Notes: generated from the sequence alone by a model not told the origin. DNA of 64,000 nt from Paenibacillus sp. ACRRX (GCF_022346885.1 NZ_JAKRNK010000008.1:1-64000), one strand, 5' to 3'. Positions 43,288 through 53,451 are shown, numbered from the stretch's first letter. Made by a program: numbers and translations.

Positions 43288-45252
43288 TTATTCTGCTTCC
43301 ACTTTTACTTCCGGCATTTTGCGTGTACGAATCTCTTCGTTCAGCATGGCAATCGCCTCATTCAACGACATCATGCCCAGATCACCATGGCCGCGTTTAC
43401 GAACGGATACTGCTCCGTTATTCTTCTCATTCTCACCCACGACGAGCATGTAAGACATCTTCTCCAGCTGTGCTTCACGAATCTTATAACCAAGCTTCTC
43501 GTTACGTACATCTGCCTCAACGCGGATACCGGCTTCGCGCAGCTGCTCTTCGACTTCTTTGGCAAACTCCTCATAGTTCGGTGATACTGGCAGAATCTTA
43601 GCTTGCACCGGCGACAACCACAACGGCAAAGCACCAGCAAAGTTCTCAAGCAAGAAAGCTGTCATGCGTTCCATCGTACTAATGATGCCTCGGTGAATAA
43701 CTACCGGACGGTGCTTCAATCCGTCCTCTCCAACATACTCCAGTTGGAAACGTTCTGGCAGCAAGAAGTCCAACTGCGCCGTTCCAAGTGTCTCTTCCTT
43801 ACCAAGCGCAGTCTTGATTTGCACATCCACTTTAGGGCCGTAGAATGCAGCCTCTCCTTCTGCTTCAAAGAATGGCAAGCCCATCTCTTCCACAACCTCA
43901 CGCAGCATACGCTGCGACATTTCCCACATCGCATCGTCTGGGAAATACTTCTCCGTATCCTGCGGATCACGGTAAGACAAGCGGAAACGGTACTCTTTAA
44001 TGCCGAAGTCCTCGTATACTTTGCGCAGCAAGTTAATAACACGTGCGAACTCTTCTTTGATCTGATCCGGACGACAGAAGATGTGCGCGTCGTTTAGCGT
44101 CATCGCTCGTACGCGGTGCAAGCCTGTTAACGCACCCGACATCTCATAACGATGCATCATACCCAGTTCTGCAATACGAATAGGCAGATCGCGATAACTG
44201 CGCATATCGCTCTTGTATACCATCATGTGATGCGGACAGTTCATTGGGCGAAGCACAAGCTCCTCGTTGTCCATTACCATCGTAGGGAACATATCCTCTT
44301 GATAGTGTTCCCAGTGACCGGATGTCTTGTACAACTCTACGTTTGCCAATACGGGTGTATATACGTGGTTGTAGCCGAGACGCTCCTCCATGTCAACAAT
44401 ATAACGCTCCATCGTACGACGAAGTGTAGCACCGTTAGGAAGCCAGATTGGCAGGCCTTGTCCCACTTCACGTGAGAATGTAAAGATCTTCAGCTCTTTT
44501 CCCAGCTTGCGATGATCACGTTTCTTCGCCTCTTCCAGATAATGAAGATACTCATCAAGCTGCGTTTTCTTTACAAACGCTGTTCCATAAATACGCTGCA
44601 GCATTTTGTTTTTGGCATCGCCTCTCCAATAAGCGCCTGCCAAGTTGAGCAATTTGAATACTTTTAGTTTGGATGTGCTTGGCACGTGCGGTCCGCGGCA
44701 CAAATCGAAGAACTCGCCTTGATCATAGATCGTAAGCTCTGAATCCGCAGGGAGATCGTTTATTAGCTCTAATTTTAAAGGATCACCAATCTCTTCGTAA
44801 ATACGAAGCGCTTCTTCGCGAGATACGACGCGACGACGAATCGGCAAATTCTCGTTTACGATACGCTCCATCTCTTTTTCAATCTTAACCAGATCCTCAG
44901 GCGTCAGCGATATGTTCATATCGATATCGTAATAGAAACCTTCTTCAATGACAGGTCCAATACCAAGCTTAACATCGGCATCCTTATACAACCGTTTGAT
45001 CGCCTGCGCCATTAAGTGAGCAGAGCTGTGACGAATGACCTCCAATCCCTCTTCCGAATCAGGCGTTACGATCGCAACAGCCGCATCTTCATTAATTGGA
45101 GTGTACAGGTCAACCACTTTTCCATTCAACTTACCTGCTACCGCATTTTTCTTCAGTCCGCTGCTGATTGATGCTGCCACATCTTCAATTGTCGCTCCGC
45201 GCTCGTACTCACGAACAGCACCATCTGGTAAAGTTACTCGTATCATAGACAT
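43288..45252 (-). CDS. thrS: Threonyl-tRNA synthetase
   Basis: A 654-residue class II synthetase. The start at 45252 ([11 protein letters not shown]) follows GAGGGGGAG by 7 nt. Domains in order: TGS (1-65), second additional editing domain (about 70-225) with [10 protein letters not shown] and the [16 protein letters not shown] zinc region, catalytic core (about 245-540), and anticodon-binding domain (about 545-650). Catalytic motifs: [10 protein letters not shown] (zinc Cys), [17 protein letters not shown] and [13 protein letters not shown]. It is controlled by a T-box leader, and ytxC lies just upstream as in B. subtilis. Confidence 0.97.
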   Translation of the reverse strand: MSMIRVTLPDGAVREYERGATIEDVAASISSGLKKNAVAGKLNGKVVDLYTPINEDAAVAIVTPDSEEGLEVIRHSSAHLMAQAIKRLYKDADVKLGIGPVIEEGFYYDIDMNISLTPEDLVKIEKEMERIVNENLPIRRRVVSREEALRIYEEIGDPLKLELINDLPADSELTIYDQGEFFDLCRGPHVPSTSKLKVFKLLNLAGAYWRGDAKNKMLQRIYGTAFVKKTQLDEYLHYLEEAKKRDHRKLGKELKIFTFSREVGQGLPIWLPNGATLRRTMERYIVDMEERLGYNHVYTPVLANVELYKTSGHWEHYQEDMFPTMVMDNEELVLRPMNCPHHMMVYKSDMRSYRDLPIRIAELGMMHRYEMSGALTGLHRVRAMTLNDAHIFCRPDQIKEEFARVINLLRKVYEDFGIKEYRFRLSYRDPQDTEKYFPDDAMWEMSQRMLREVVEEMGLPFFEAEGEAAFYGPKVDVQIKTALGKEETLGTAQLDFLLPERFQLEYVGEDGLKHRPVVIHRGIISTMERMTAFLLENFAGALPLWLSPVQAKILPVSPNYEEFAKEVEEQLREAGIRVEADVRNEKLGYKIREAQLEKMSYMLVVGENEKNNGAVSVRKRGHGDLGMMSLNEAIAMLNEEIRTRKMPEVKVEAE

Positions 45253-45302
45253 GTATGAGCTCCCCCTCATTTCTACTGATTTGTAATCATGTTATAAAAA
45301 AC

Positions 45303-45655
45303 AAAAAAACACCCGCCCTCTAGAAGGGACGAGTGTTGTTGTTTATACCCGTGGTTCCACCCTCATTTGAACCATCCAATTCGTGCCAATCAGGCACAAA
45401 TATTCGCTACGGCCCACTTCAGGAGCTGAGGCGACGGAATAATTCCTTGAGTCATTCGCTAACGAGAATGATTCGTTGAATGATACTACATACGACAGCC
45501 TGTAAACAAGCTTGTGATCGTTCCCATTCAAAGCTCTAAAGGGGTAAATGCCTATGCGTACCGAAGGGAATTCCAGCCTAGTTCCCTCTCTCTGTCCGGA
45601 CGACCATTTGCATTCATGTCTTCGTCATCGCTGCATATAGATGTAAACTTTAATA
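45303..45655 (-). ncRNA. T-box leader of thrS
   Basis: On the minus strand the T-box core AGGGTGGAACCACGG (plus 45349-45363) is followed by the terminator stem AACACTCGTCCC...GGGCGGGTGTT and a T-run at 45300-45307. Upstream lies a structured stem I region with an AGAGAGGGAAC segment. A possible specifier ACC (threonine) is at plus 45543-45545, next to CATTT. Uncharged tRNA-Thr would stabilise the antiterminator and allow thrS expression. The 5' limit is set by the predicted transcription start. Confidence 0.9.
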
Positions 45656-45661
45656 TGGGAT

Positions 45662-45690
45662 ATTATATGCGAAATCAAGGAGACGGTCAA
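45662..45690 (-). promoter_or_regulatory. Sigma-A promoter of thrS
   Basis: On the minus strand TTGACC, a 17-bp spacer and TATAAT. Its -35 is part of the downstream arm of the ytxC hairpin. Confidence 0.75.
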
Positions 45691-45720
45691 GTAATCTGTA
45701 CACCTCTTATTTCTTGACCG
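45684..45720 (-). terminator. Hairpin after ytxC overlapping the thrS -35
   Basis: 8-bp arms CGGTCAAG and CTTGACCG with a 21-nt loop, directly after ytxC. The distal arm contains the thrS -35. Little U-tract, so termination is doubtful. Confidence 0.45.
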
Positions 45721-45739
45721 CTTACTATTTACTACATAT

Positions 45740-46660
45740 TTAAGGAACCAAGTCCTGAGACTTCCAATTACTCGTTAAATATGGGTCACATGAAGTGCAG
45801 TAGACGCATACATGAACCCGCGCTTCAAATATTTGTTGGATCGTTTTGATCACTTGAGATTCTGGATCACGTGTATGAATGACGATATGACCCGGCGAGA
45901 CATTAATGAGCGTACTTACGATCATATCTTCCATTTCCATATCACAATCGATCATCTCAACGACCATCCCATCTACAACGTGGGACGGTTCAATCGGCTG
46001 CCATTGTTCATCCAGCAGCGTAAATTCATGGCAGCCTTTGTGCATTAGGTGGGCCATTGGAATTTTCGTATCCTGAATGTATACAAAGTACTTCAGCAGA
46101 CTAATAAATTCTTGATATTGGCGTTCCAGCACATATTCATCAATTGCATAATCAACCACTTCGCGCAGCTCTGTCATGTAGCTTTCCAAGCGAAACCGAA
46201 TAAATCCGTCAACATTTAACACGGTGTGCTCTTCAAGGTAAAGCTGCAAGGCTTTGGATACTTTACTCTTTCGTCTGCGCCTTACTTCAGGAGAACCATG
46301 GTCCTCATAGCCATTTAGCAATTGATAGCAGTATACTTCAATCTTCTTGCGATCCGCATCCTCAACGTGCTTTTCTTTTGCAATCAAAGCACGTATGAGC
46401 GCTCCTTCCTTTATGGCTAAAATATACTCTGCAACGGCACTAGCTGCACGTTTCCATACATCCTGTCCATGAACTTTAAGCTGGAATTCAGGCAATAAGC
46501 CGGTGCATGTCACGCCTGCTATTTTGTCTGTTCGGAAAGTGTCTAATGTAATTCTGCTTGAACTTGTATGTAAATCGCCCATCTCACATTTCAATAGCTC
46601 AGTTAAGGATTCCAGCTCTTTAAGCTGTGCACTGGGAATGGATACGGTGAACAGTTCCAT
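45740..46660 (-). CDS. ytxC: Sporulation-associated protein YtxC
   Basis: A 306-residue YtxC-family protein. The start at 46660 follows AAAGGAG by 8 nt. It is largely helical with no membrane segment. The family region includes VDGFIRFRLESYMTELREVVDYAIDEY (about 155-180) and a C-terminal VCVYCTSCDPYL containing a CxxC. Function is unknown, but the gene is conserved in spore-formers and linked to thrS as in Bacillus. It reads towards thrS in the same direction. Confidence 0.86.
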   Translation of the reverse strand: MELFTVSIPSAQLKELESLTELLKCEMGDLHTSSSRITLDTFRTDKIAGVTCTGLLPEFQLKVHGQDVWKRAASAVAEYILAIKEGALIRALIAKEKHVEDADRKKIEVYCYQLLNGYEDHGSPEVRRRRKSKVSKALQLYLEEHTVLNVDGFIRFRLESYMTELREVVDYAIDEYVLERQYQEFISLLKYFVYIQDTKIPMAHLMHKGCHEFTLLDEQWQPIEPSHVVDGMVVEMIDCDMEMEDMIVSTLINVSPGHIVIHTRDPESQVIKTIQQIFEARVHVCVYCTSCDPYLTSNWKSQDLVP

Positions 46661-46860
46661 GAAGCTCACTCCTTTCTGTTCCTTATTCAGTATATGGGTG
46701 CCTAGAACCATATATACGAAGTGAGATTTGGTAATCCATTCAGACGTTAACAGAACATGCCTGGTATACAGGCTCTTTATCTTCCCATCCCTTTCAGATA
46801 TCGTATGTGAACTGTACGGTTTCGTGGCTTGGCTGCACAGGTTCTGCTTTAAGCTTCATA

Positions 46861-46918
46861 CATGCAAAAAAACGTATCAAGAATAATAGCCCCCTTGGCT
46901 AATATTCTCAATACGCTT
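46861..46918 (-). terminator. Intrinsic terminator of mqnC
   Basis: GCGTATTGAGAATATTAGCC pairs with GGGCTATTATTCTTGATACG around AAGG, followed on the minus strand by TTTTTTT. Confidence 0.88.
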
Positions 46919-46934
46919 AGGATGTGGATTGATA

Positions 46935-48077
46935 TTAATTCTGCATAATAAAGTCGCGTGCTACAGCATTCTTCTCGTCATTAAACACTTGTAAAATGTT
47001 GTACTGTGTATCCCGCTGCGCAGGTACTTTACCAGCTTCTCGAATAATGCGTAAAATACTCTCAATATTGACCTTATGTGTGGCGCCAGCTGCGGATACA
47101 ACATTTTCCTCGATCATCGTACTACCGAAGTCATTGCAGCCATAACTTAATGTTTGCTTGCCTACTTCTGGCCCCATCGTCACCCATGACGATTGGAAGT
47201 TAGGGATATTATCCAGGAAAATACGGCTGATGGCAAGTGTCTTCAAATACTGTTCAGGCGTAACCCGTTCTGCCTTCATATTGGTATTATCCGGTTGGAA
47301 TGTCCATGGGATAAATGCCAAAAATCCTCGTGATGGATAATTAAATTCCTTGCATTCATCTTGTGCGATCCGAATACGCTCCAAATGGAGCGCACGCTCT
47401 TCCATCGATTCGCCGAAGCCGATGACCATCGTGCCTGTAGTCGTCATACCAACTTTGTGTGCAGTCTGCATAACGTCCATCCACTCTCGCCAAGTACCCT
47501 TTAAACGGCTGATCTTACGACGAGTGCGGTCGTCCAATATTTCTGCACCGCCGCCTGGCAGCGAGTCGAGACCCGCTTGATGGATCTGACGCACAACCTC
47601 TTCAAGGGACAATCCCTCCGACACTTCTTTCATCTTCCATATTTCAGCCGGTGAGAAAGAATGCATCGTAATCTTAGGAAAACGCTGCTTAATTTCCTTT
47701 AACAAATCCGTATAATAGCTAAACGGCAAATTAGGGTTCGTGCCGCCCTGCATCAAAATTTCAGTGCCGTTAACATCAAGTGTTTCTTGAATCTTCTGGA
47801 AAATCACTTCGTTCGGCAGTACGTAACCTTCCTTCGATCCAGGCGCTCTGTAGAAAGCGCAGAACCGACAGTAAGTGTCACATACATTCGTATAGTTAAT
47901 ATTACGTCCAATAACAAATGTCGCGATCGGGTCTGGATGCCACTTCTTCATAATCTCGTTAGCGACATGTCCCATCTTCTCGACCTGATCAGATTCGAAC
48001 AGCGTTACGCATTCTTCTGCATTGATGCGCTCACCGCGCAAAGCTTTGTCTAAAATGCGATCTACCGGTGATATCAT
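46935..48077 (-). CDS. mqnC: Cyclic dehypoxanthinyl futalosine synthase MqnC
   Basis: About 380 residues, radical SAM enzyme of the futalosine route to menaquinone; it cyclises dehypoxanthine futalosine. The cluster motif is CDTYCRFCAF (about residues 60-69). MqnC-type landmarks: TEILMQGGTNP, MHSFSPAEI, GLDSLPGGGAEIL (about 172-184) and FIPWTFQPDNT. The start is not certain (GTG codons 2-4 triplets earlier are alternatives). The other mqn genes are not in the window, so the pathway is split across the chromosome. Confidence 0.9.
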   Translation of the reverse strand: MISPVDRILDKALRGERINAEECVTLFESDQVEKMGHVANEIMKKWHPDPIATFVIGRNINYTNVCDTYCRFCAFYRAPGSKEGYVLPNEVIFQKIQETLDVNGTEILMQGGTNPNLPFSYYTDLLKEIKQRFPKITMHSFSPAEIWKMKEVSEGLSLEEVVRQIHQAGLDSLPGGGAEILDDRTRRKISRLKGTWREWMDVMQTAHKVGMTTTGTMVIGFGESMEERALHLERIRIAQDECKEFNYPSRGFLAFIPWTFQPDNTNMKAERVTPEQYLKTLAISRIFLDNIPNFQSSWVTMGPEVGKQTLSYGCNDFGSTMIEENVVSAAGATHKVNIESILRIIREAGKVPAQRDTQYNILQVFNDEKNAVARDFIMQN

Positions 48078-48250
48078 CGTCACCGTCACTTCCTCTCCTA
48101 TTAGGATGCACGGATTCAACGGCCAAGCTCGTCGTATGTTGAAACTGTATTCGTACGTGCAATAAGTTATGAATAATAAACTTGATTCTGAAAACTAATA
48201 ATCATCGTAACATAGTTTACCCCAGAAAAATACCCCCTTCACCATCGACG

Positions 48251-48286
48251 AAACCGATACATTTTAGCAATAAAATATATCGGTTT
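48251..48286 (-). terminator. Hairpin at the end of the metA-metI-metC operon
   Basis: AAACCGATATATTTT and AAAATGTATCGGTTT arms, 15 bp with a mismatch or wobble, and a 6-nt loop. No strong U-tract. Confidence 0.55.
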
Positions 48287-48317
48287 ATCCGGCAAAGCAG
48301 GGTATTCATAAACCATC

Positions 48318-49484
48318 TCAATTCGTGTTCAATGCCTGTTCCAAGTCAGCTAGTAAATCTTCAATGTGCTCCAGACCGACAGAGAAACGAAGCAGACCAT
48401 CCGTAATTCCTCTTTCTGCACGTACTTCCGGTGGCATTGCAGCATGTGACATCATAGCCGGGTACGATAAAATACTTTCCACTGCTCCCAAGCTGACGGC
48501 GACAAGCGGCAAACGAACCTTATTTAACACTTGTTTGGCCCGTTCGCCTGAACCTACATCAAATGATACGACAGCTCCGTATCCACTCGATTGCTGTTCA
48601 TGTATTTCCCGTCCTGGGTGGTTAGGCAGCCCTGGATAATACACATTAACGATATCCTCTCGCTCACTCAACCACACAGCCAACCTGCGTGCGCTCTCTT
48701 CACTTTGCTTCATTCGAGCTTCTAATGTTTTCATGCCGCGAATAAGCAGCCAGCTATCCTGCACACCAAGCACCGTGCCAAGCCCATTCTGCAGCACTTT
48801 TACTTGGTGTCCTAGATCTTGATCATGTGTCACGATAAGGCCTGCAAGCACATCGCTGTGTCCTCCAAGGAACTTGGTGGCACTATGGATGACGATATCC
48901 ACGCCTAGTTCAATCGGTCGTTGATGATATGGAGTCATAAACGTATTGTCCACCAATGTAAGGAGTCCTTTGGACTTGGCCCATGCGGTTACGGCCGCAA
49001 TGTCGGTAATTCTAAGCGTCGGGTTGGATGGCGTCTCCATGTATACAGCTTTCGTATTCGGGCGAATAGCTGCCTGAACCTGCGTGATATCCGTCATGTC
49101 TACAAAAGTGGATTCAATGTTTAAGCGATTCAACACTGTAGTCAGCAAACGATATGTACCGCCGTATACATCCTCCGTAACGATGACATGATCACCTGCC
49201 GAAAATAAAAGAAAGGCCGTAGATATAGCCGCCATACCGGATGCAAATGCAAAGCCTCGCTTGCCGCCTTCCAATACCGTAATATAATCCTCTAATGCCT
49301 CGCGTGTCGGATTGCCTGAGCGGGAGTAATCATGACGCGGCGGATTATAAATATCTTCATGATGAAACGTCGAAGCTTGGATAATCGGAACGCTCGAAGC
49401 CCCCGTATGCTTACACACCTCACTGCCAAAATGAATAAGTCGCGTTGCGAACTGATCGTTATGATGTCCCTGACTCTGACTCAT
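48318..49484 (-). CDS. metC: Cystathionine beta-lyase (MetC-type PLP enzyme)
   Basis: A 388-residue Cys/Met-metabolism PLP enzyme. PLP-lysine in HSATKFLGGHSDV (about residue 199); phosphate-binding FASGMAAIST (about 77); SRSGNPTREALEDYITVLEGG; C-terminal RFSVGLEHIEDLLADLEQAL. As the last gene of the operon behind metA and metI it most likely cleaves cystathionine to homocysteine. Family sequences do not separate gamma-synthase, beta-lyase and gamma-lyase well, so the order-based assignment is inference. It starts 3 bp after metI. Confidence 0.85.
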   Translation of the reverse strand: MSQSQGHHNDQFATRLIHFGSEVCKHTGASSVPIIQASTFHHEDIYNPPRHDYSRSGNPTREALEDYITVLEGGKRGFAFASGMAAISTAFLLFSAGDHVIVTEDVYGGTYRLLTTVLNRLNIESTFVDMTDITQVQAAIRPNTKAVYMETPSNPTLRITDIAAVTAWAKSKGLLTLVDNTFMTPYHQRPIELGVDIVIHSATKFLGGHSDVLAGLIVTHDQDLGHQVKVLQNGLGTVLGVQDSWLLIRGMKTLEARMKQSEESARRLAVWLSEREDIVNVYYPGLPNHPGREIHEQQSSGYGAVVSFDVGSGERAKQVLNKVRLPLVAVSLGAVESILSYPAMMSHAAMPPEVRAERGITDGLLRFSVGLEHIEDLLADLEQALNTN

Positions 49485-49487
49485 GCT

Positions 49488-50696
49488 CTACACCCCTTTT
49501 GCTTCCAAAACAGGCGTTGACGCCAACTCTTCCTTGGCGGCAGATAACGCTTGTTCCAGGTCTGCAATAATGTCATCTACATGTTCGATTCCAACAGAGA
49601 AACGCAGCAGGCGATCATCAACACCTACAGCTTCCCGAATTTCTTGCGGGATGTCCGCATGGGTCTGAACTGCAGGATAGGTCATTAGTGATTCCACACC
49701 GCCCAGACTCTCCGCAAATGCAATTAGCTTAATATGACGTAAGATCGGCTCCACATAACGAGCATCACGCAAGCGGAACGATAATATTCCGGTGTTGCCT
49801 GATGATTGTTTGCGTTGGATCACATAGCCCGGGTGATCCACAAGTGCTGGATAATAAACCGTGTCTATTGATTCGTGTGTATTAAGCCACTCTGCAACAC
49901 GTGTAGCGTTGTATTCATGCCGCTCCATACGCAGCGCTAACGTCTTCATTCCGCGCATGAGCTGATAAGAGTCACTCGGACTAAGCACAGCACCAATAGA
50001 ATTATGAAGGAAAGCCATCTCTTCGGACAATTCTTTACCCTTTGTCACGATAAGTCCAGCAAGTACATCATTGTGTCCGCCCAAATATTTGGTAGCACTG
50101 TGTACGATAATATCCGCTCCCAGCTCAATCGGACGCTGGAAAAACGGCGTAAGTAATGTATTGTCCACGATTGTCAGCATGTTATGGGACTGCGCCCACT
50201 TGGCAACAGCTTCAATATCGGTAATCATCATAAGCGGATTCGTAGGGGTCTCGATAAATATAGCTTTAGTGGACGGTTGACGAACGGATTCTATCGCCTC
50301 AAGATCGTTTGTATCCACATAAGAAGCCGTCACACCAAACCGGGACAGCAGTCGTTCTAGCATACGATAGGTGCCACCGTATAGATCCAAAGAGACAATC
50401 AAGTGATCACCTTGTCCGAATAGGGCAAAGACGGTCTGAAGCGCCGCCATGCCCGAACTACAGGCAAAACCTGCATCTCCGCGCTCTAACAAGGCAGCCG
50501 CATCCTCCAACACCGCCCGAGTCGGGTTCTTGGTCCGAATGTAATCAAAACCTGTACTCTGTCCTAGGCGAGGATGCCGATACGCGGTAGCTTGATAAAT
50601 TGGGAAGGTTACTGCGCCTGTCGTCGGCTCCTGAATGGAACCAATTTGCGCTAATTGGCTTTCCATCCGATAAGACTGCTCGTCACGGTTAATCAT
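49488..50696 (-). CDS. metI: Cystathionine gamma-synthase / O-acetylhomoserine thiolyase MetI
   Basis: A 402-residue PLP enzyme resembling B. subtilis MetI: PIYQATAYRHPRLGQSTGFDYIRTKNPTR near residue 30, CSSGMAALQTV, PLP-lysine in HSATKYLGGHNDVLAGL (about 208), and RFSVGIEHVDDIIADLEQAL at the end. It joins O-acetylhomoserine with cysteine (or sulfide). Chosen start 50696 lies two bases after the metA stop; an ATG 30 bp inside is an alternative. Middle gene of metA-metI-metC. Confidence 0.9.
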   Translation of the reverse strand: MINRDEQSYRMESQLAQIGSIQEPTTGAVTFPIYQATAYRHPRLGQSTGFDYIRTKNPTRAVLEDAAALLERGDAGFACSSGMAALQTVFALFGQGDHLIVSLDLYGGTYRMLERLLSRFGVTASYVDTNDLEAIESVRQPSTKAIFIETPTNPLMMITDIEAVAKWAQSHNMLTIVDNTLLTPFFQRPIELGADIIVHSATKYLGGHNDVLAGLIVTKGKELSEEMAFLHNSIGAVLSPSDSYQLMRGMKTLALRMERHEYNATRVAEWLNTHESIDTVYYPALVDHPGYVIQRKQSSGNTGILSFRLRDARYVEPILRHIKLIAFAESLGGVESLMTYPAVQTHADIPQEIREAVGVDDRLLRFSVGIEHVDDIIADLEQALSAAKEELASTPVLEAKGV

Positions 50697-50697
50697 G

Positions 50698-51639
50698 CTA
50701 TACACCTGCCCCTTCTTTACGTACTGCTACAGAACGTAGTTCATACGGCGTTTCTTGGTATACATAGTAGTTAAGCCAGTTGGAAAAAAGTAAGTTGGCG
50801 TGCCCTTTCCATGTTGAACGCGGTGTTTTGGTCGAATCATCATTAGGATAGTAGTTACACGGCAGCTCCATCTCCATTCCTTTAGCAACATCCCGATCAT
50901 ACTCCCACTTCAATGTACACGTGTCATATTCGGAATGGCCTGTTACAAAGATATGACGTCCGTCTTCGCTCGCTACCAAGTATACGCCTGCTTCGTCCGA
51001 CTCAGATAAAATTTCCAAGCCTTTCTTCTGCTCAATGTCCTCTCTGCGGACTTCCGTATGACGAGATTGTGGTACTAGAAATAACTCATCAAAGCCGCGA
51101 GTCAACTTGACATTCTCCTTGCTCAATGAATGGTGGAATACACCAAAACACTTATTAGAAAGCGGATGTTTGGGTACACCGTAATGATAATACAGCCCAG
51201 CTTGTGAGGCCCAACAAATATGCATGGTTGATGTCACATGATCCTTGGACCACTCCATGATGTCGCAGAGTTCCTTCCAATAGGTTACCTCTTCGTATTC
51301 CATTTGCTCAACAGGAGCACCTGTAATGATCATGCCGTCAAATTGTTCATTTTCTACATCTTCAAATGTCTTATAGAAGGACGACAGATGCTCCGCCGAA
51401 GTATTTTTGGATACGTGGGTCGCAGGATGAAGCAACGTCACATCCACTTGCAGCGGCGTATTCCCGATTAGACGTAACAACTGTGTTTCAGTGGTCTCTT
51501 TTGTCGGCATTAAGTTAAGTATAACAATTCGCAGCGGACGAATATCTTGTGTATAAGCGCGTGATTCGTCCATGACGAATATGTTCTCCTGAGTCAATAT
51601 TTCTTTCGCCGGCAAATGGTCCGGTATTTTAATCGGCAT
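50698..51639 (-). CDS. metA: Homoserine O-acetyltransferase MetA (HTS family)
   Basis: A 313-residue enzyme. The start at 51639 follows GGGGGAGAG. Catalytic residues are visible: Cys in [15 protein letters not shown] (about 142), His and Glu in TGHSEYD (about 235-237). The specificity position reads Glu in TGAPVEQM (about 111), which in studied MetA proteins goes with acetyl-CoA; Gly goes with succinyl-CoA. So it is probably an acetyltransferase despite the common 'succinyl' name. First gene of the methionine operon, with a SAM-I riboswitch in its leader. Confidence 0.93.
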   Translation of the reverse strand: MPIKIPDHLPAKEILTQENIFVMDESRAYTQDIRPLRIVILNLMPTKETTETQLLRLIGNTPLQVDVTLLHPATHVSKNTSAEHLSSFYKTFEDVENEQFDGMIITGAPVEQMEYEEVTYWKELCDIMEWSKDHVTSTMHICWASQAGLYYHYGVPKHPLSNKCFGVFHHSLSKENVKLTRGFDELFLVPQSRHTEVRREDIEQKKGLEILSESDEAGVYLVASEDGRHIFVTGHSEYDTCTLKWEYDRDVAKGMEMELPCNYYPNDDSTKTPRSTWKGHANLLFSNWLNYYVYQETPYELRSVAVRKEGAGV

Positions 51640-51717
51640 GACGCTCTCCCCCTTCGAAATGTGTCCTGAAAGATGAACAATAACGTAAGCAAATTCGACT
51701 TTTGTTAAAATTGAATA

Positions 51718-51917
51718 CAAAAAAACCTTTCTCTGTATGATACGAGAAAGGTCATGCCTGCATATATTCATGCGCCTCTCTCATCTATCAGCTGCCGGGC
51801 GCAAAACATTCGTCTACACCATGCATCTGCAAGAATTAGCACCGCTGCGCAAAACATACTGCTTGCGCCGGTTGCCGGGTATCATCGGGCTTGTCCCTCC
51901 ACCTGCTCTTGATAAGA
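51718..51917 (-). ncRNA. SAM-I (S-box) riboswitch of the met operon
   Basis: Minus-strand core: CTTATCAAGAGCAGGTGGAG, GGGAC, GCCCGATGATACCCGGCAACC, then GGTGCTAATTC and a closing CTGATAGATGAGAG, as in the S-box aptamer. The expression platform is a terminator, ACCTTTCTCGTATC...GAGAAAGGT with eight T (plus 51717-51752). SAM binding should cause termination before metA. Confidence 0.95.
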
Positions 51918-51962
51918 TTGCCATTTGCTTATGAAATTGGTCATCAATTGGACTTGGTAATA

Positions 51963-51991
51963 ATTTAAGGCATTGGCAAGCATTTCGTCAA
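51963..51991 (-). promoter_or_regulatory. Sigma-A promoter of the met operon
   Basis: On the minus strand TTGACG, a 17-bp spacer and TTAAAT, about 40 bp before the S-box aptamer. Confidence 0.6.
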
Positions 51992-52056
51992 GAGTCAAAT
52001 CACATGTAATGGCAGCACACCATATATTGAAGGCATAAGTTTCATCTGATTATCCC

Positions 52057-52085
52057 TTGAAAGGCTACTAATGCCGCGTTATACT
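52057..52085 (+). promoter_or_regulatory. Sigma-A promoter of corA
   Basis: TTGAAA (52057-52062), 17-bp spacer, TATACT (52080-52085). Predicted start near 52092 leaves a leader of about 330 nt. Confidence 0.65.
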
Positions 52086-52088
52086 AGA

Positions 52089-52330
52089 CAAGTGCTTCAG
52101 ACCTAACGGATTAAAAGCACTTGTTTACATTCTATTTTGTAGAGGTGAATTTCGGATGGATGGCGACCCGAGGCCGTGCCACGGTAAGAACGGACAACCG
52201 AATATGACGATTCGACGATCACGTAAGCTTGTGCTTGTGGCTGTCGTTAGTTGTTCGCGCTTGAGGGACCCTATTATGGTGTCCTTACACGCCTGACTCT
52301 GTTTATTCACTCAACACTGTGAACAACTTC
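52089..52330 (+). ncRNA. Long structured 5' leader of corA, class unknown
   Basis: Hairpins seen: ACAAGTGCTT/AAGCACTTGT right at the predicted start (52089-52126); a TTCGG...CCGAA closing pair (about 52148-52200) around CCGT-GCC-ACGG; CGAC...GTCG around AAGC-TTGT-GCTT (about 52211-52247); and GGGACC...GGTGTCC (about 52266-52284). There is no terminator with a U-tract. It does not match the M-box sequence as I know it. Confidence 0.4.
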
Positions 52331-52423
52331 ACCATCCCCGCATCTTCACGTTGCTAGTTATGAATCGTCATGATAACGACGACGCAAGCTACCGATAAGC
52401 GGTGGTATGAAGGAGTGATGGTG

Positions 52424-53359
52424 ATGAAAATACGTCTCGTCAACGACGGTGTGTTTACACCGATCGAAGACATTAATGTCACATTGACCCCGCCTGATGC
52501 AGGATTCTACTGGATCGATGCGGACGTTGATGATCTTCTTGTATTACAGCCGATGTTTCATATTCACGATCTCGCAGTTGAGGATTGCCTAAGTGAGGAT
52601 GAACAGCGGCCGAAGATGGAAATATACGAAGGTCATTACTTCATTGTGATTAACAGCATTCGGTTTGATGATGAAGAAATATTTCTCCGTGCTTTAAATA
52701 TTTTTCTTGGCAAACACTATCTAATTACCGTTACCAAGCAGAAAATTAATGAATTGCGTACCGTTAAGCCCTTGCTGTGGGAACAGGAAGTGAGCACGCC
52801 GGACCGTATGCTCTATATACTTGCTGACACCGTTGTAGACAACTACTTTACGGTTGCGGATCGAATTGAAGCCAAGATTGACAATCTTGAGGAAGTCGTA
52901 CTCGTAAATGCGAAGAAATCTCACTTAAACGAAATCATTAATCTGCGAAGCGAGATCTTGTGGCTTAAGAAGGGACTAGGTCCGCAGAAGGAAGTACTCC
53001 TTGTTCTGTATCGCAAAGACTTGCGGCTTATTGATGATAACCTTCAGAAATATTTTCGCGACATTTATGAAAATGCTGTTAAAGTAGCTGAAACATTTGA
53101 AACGTTCCGCGACTTAATGGCAAACTTACGAGAGTCTTACCAATCAAGCATTGCAAACCGTGCCAATGAAATCATGCGCGTCTTTACGGCCGTTACAACG
53201 ATCTTTATGCCCCTGACCTTCATTACCGGCTTCTACGGCATGAACTTTGATTATGTGCCATTTATGCATAACGAATACGGCTCGTTATATGTCAGCGGCT
53301 TTATGCTGGCACTCGCCCTGTTTATGTTGTATTGGTTCCGTAAGAAGGATTGGCTGTAA
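52424..53359 (+). CDS. corA: CorA-family magnesium/divalent cation channel
   Basis: A 311-residue CorA channel. The start at 52424 follows AAGGAG by 8 nt. It has a cytoplasmic N-terminal alpha/beta domain (1-240) and two C-terminal membrane helices (about 250-270 and 285-304). The hallmark GMN is in ITGFYGMNFDYVPF (about 273), with the periplasmic loop MHNEYG. The C-terminus FRKKDWL is basic. It forms a pentamer importing Mg2+ (or Co2+/Ni2+). A long structured leader precedes it, suggesting ion- or translation-dependent control. Confidence 0.93.
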   Translation: MKIRLVNDGVFTPIEDINVTLTPPDAGFYWIDADVDDLLVLQPMFHIHDLAVEDCLSEDEQRPKMEIYEGHYFIVINSIRFDDEEIFLRALNIFLGKHYLITVTKQKINELRTVKPLLWEQEVSTPDRMLYILADTVVDNYFTVADRIEAKIDNLEEVVLVNAKKSHLNEIINLRSEILWLKKGLGPQKEVLLVLYRKDLRLIDDNLQKYFRDIYENAVKVAETFETFRDLMANLRESYQSSIANRANEIMRVFTAVTTIFMPLTFITGFYGMNFDYVPFMHNEYGSLYVSGFMLALALFMLYWFRKKDWL

Positions 53360-53451
53360 ACTTAACAATTGAACAGGTTCATTTCCTGCATAATCCGCCC
53401 GCTAATCAATAATGGTTAGCGGGCTATATGTATACTCGATCAGCTTGTAAT

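Noticed and set aside
43603-44097. 164-codon ORF opposite thrS
   Set aside because: It lies wholly inside the well-supported thrS coding region and has no family features.
48318-50696. metI and metC as a recent tandem duplication
   Set aside because: The two proteins share the family fold but differ throughout, so they are old paralogues with distinct steps.
52089-52423. M-box (ykoK) magnesium riboswitch before corA
   Set aside because: The characteristic conserved M-box core was not found in the leader, so only an unassigned structured leader is reported.
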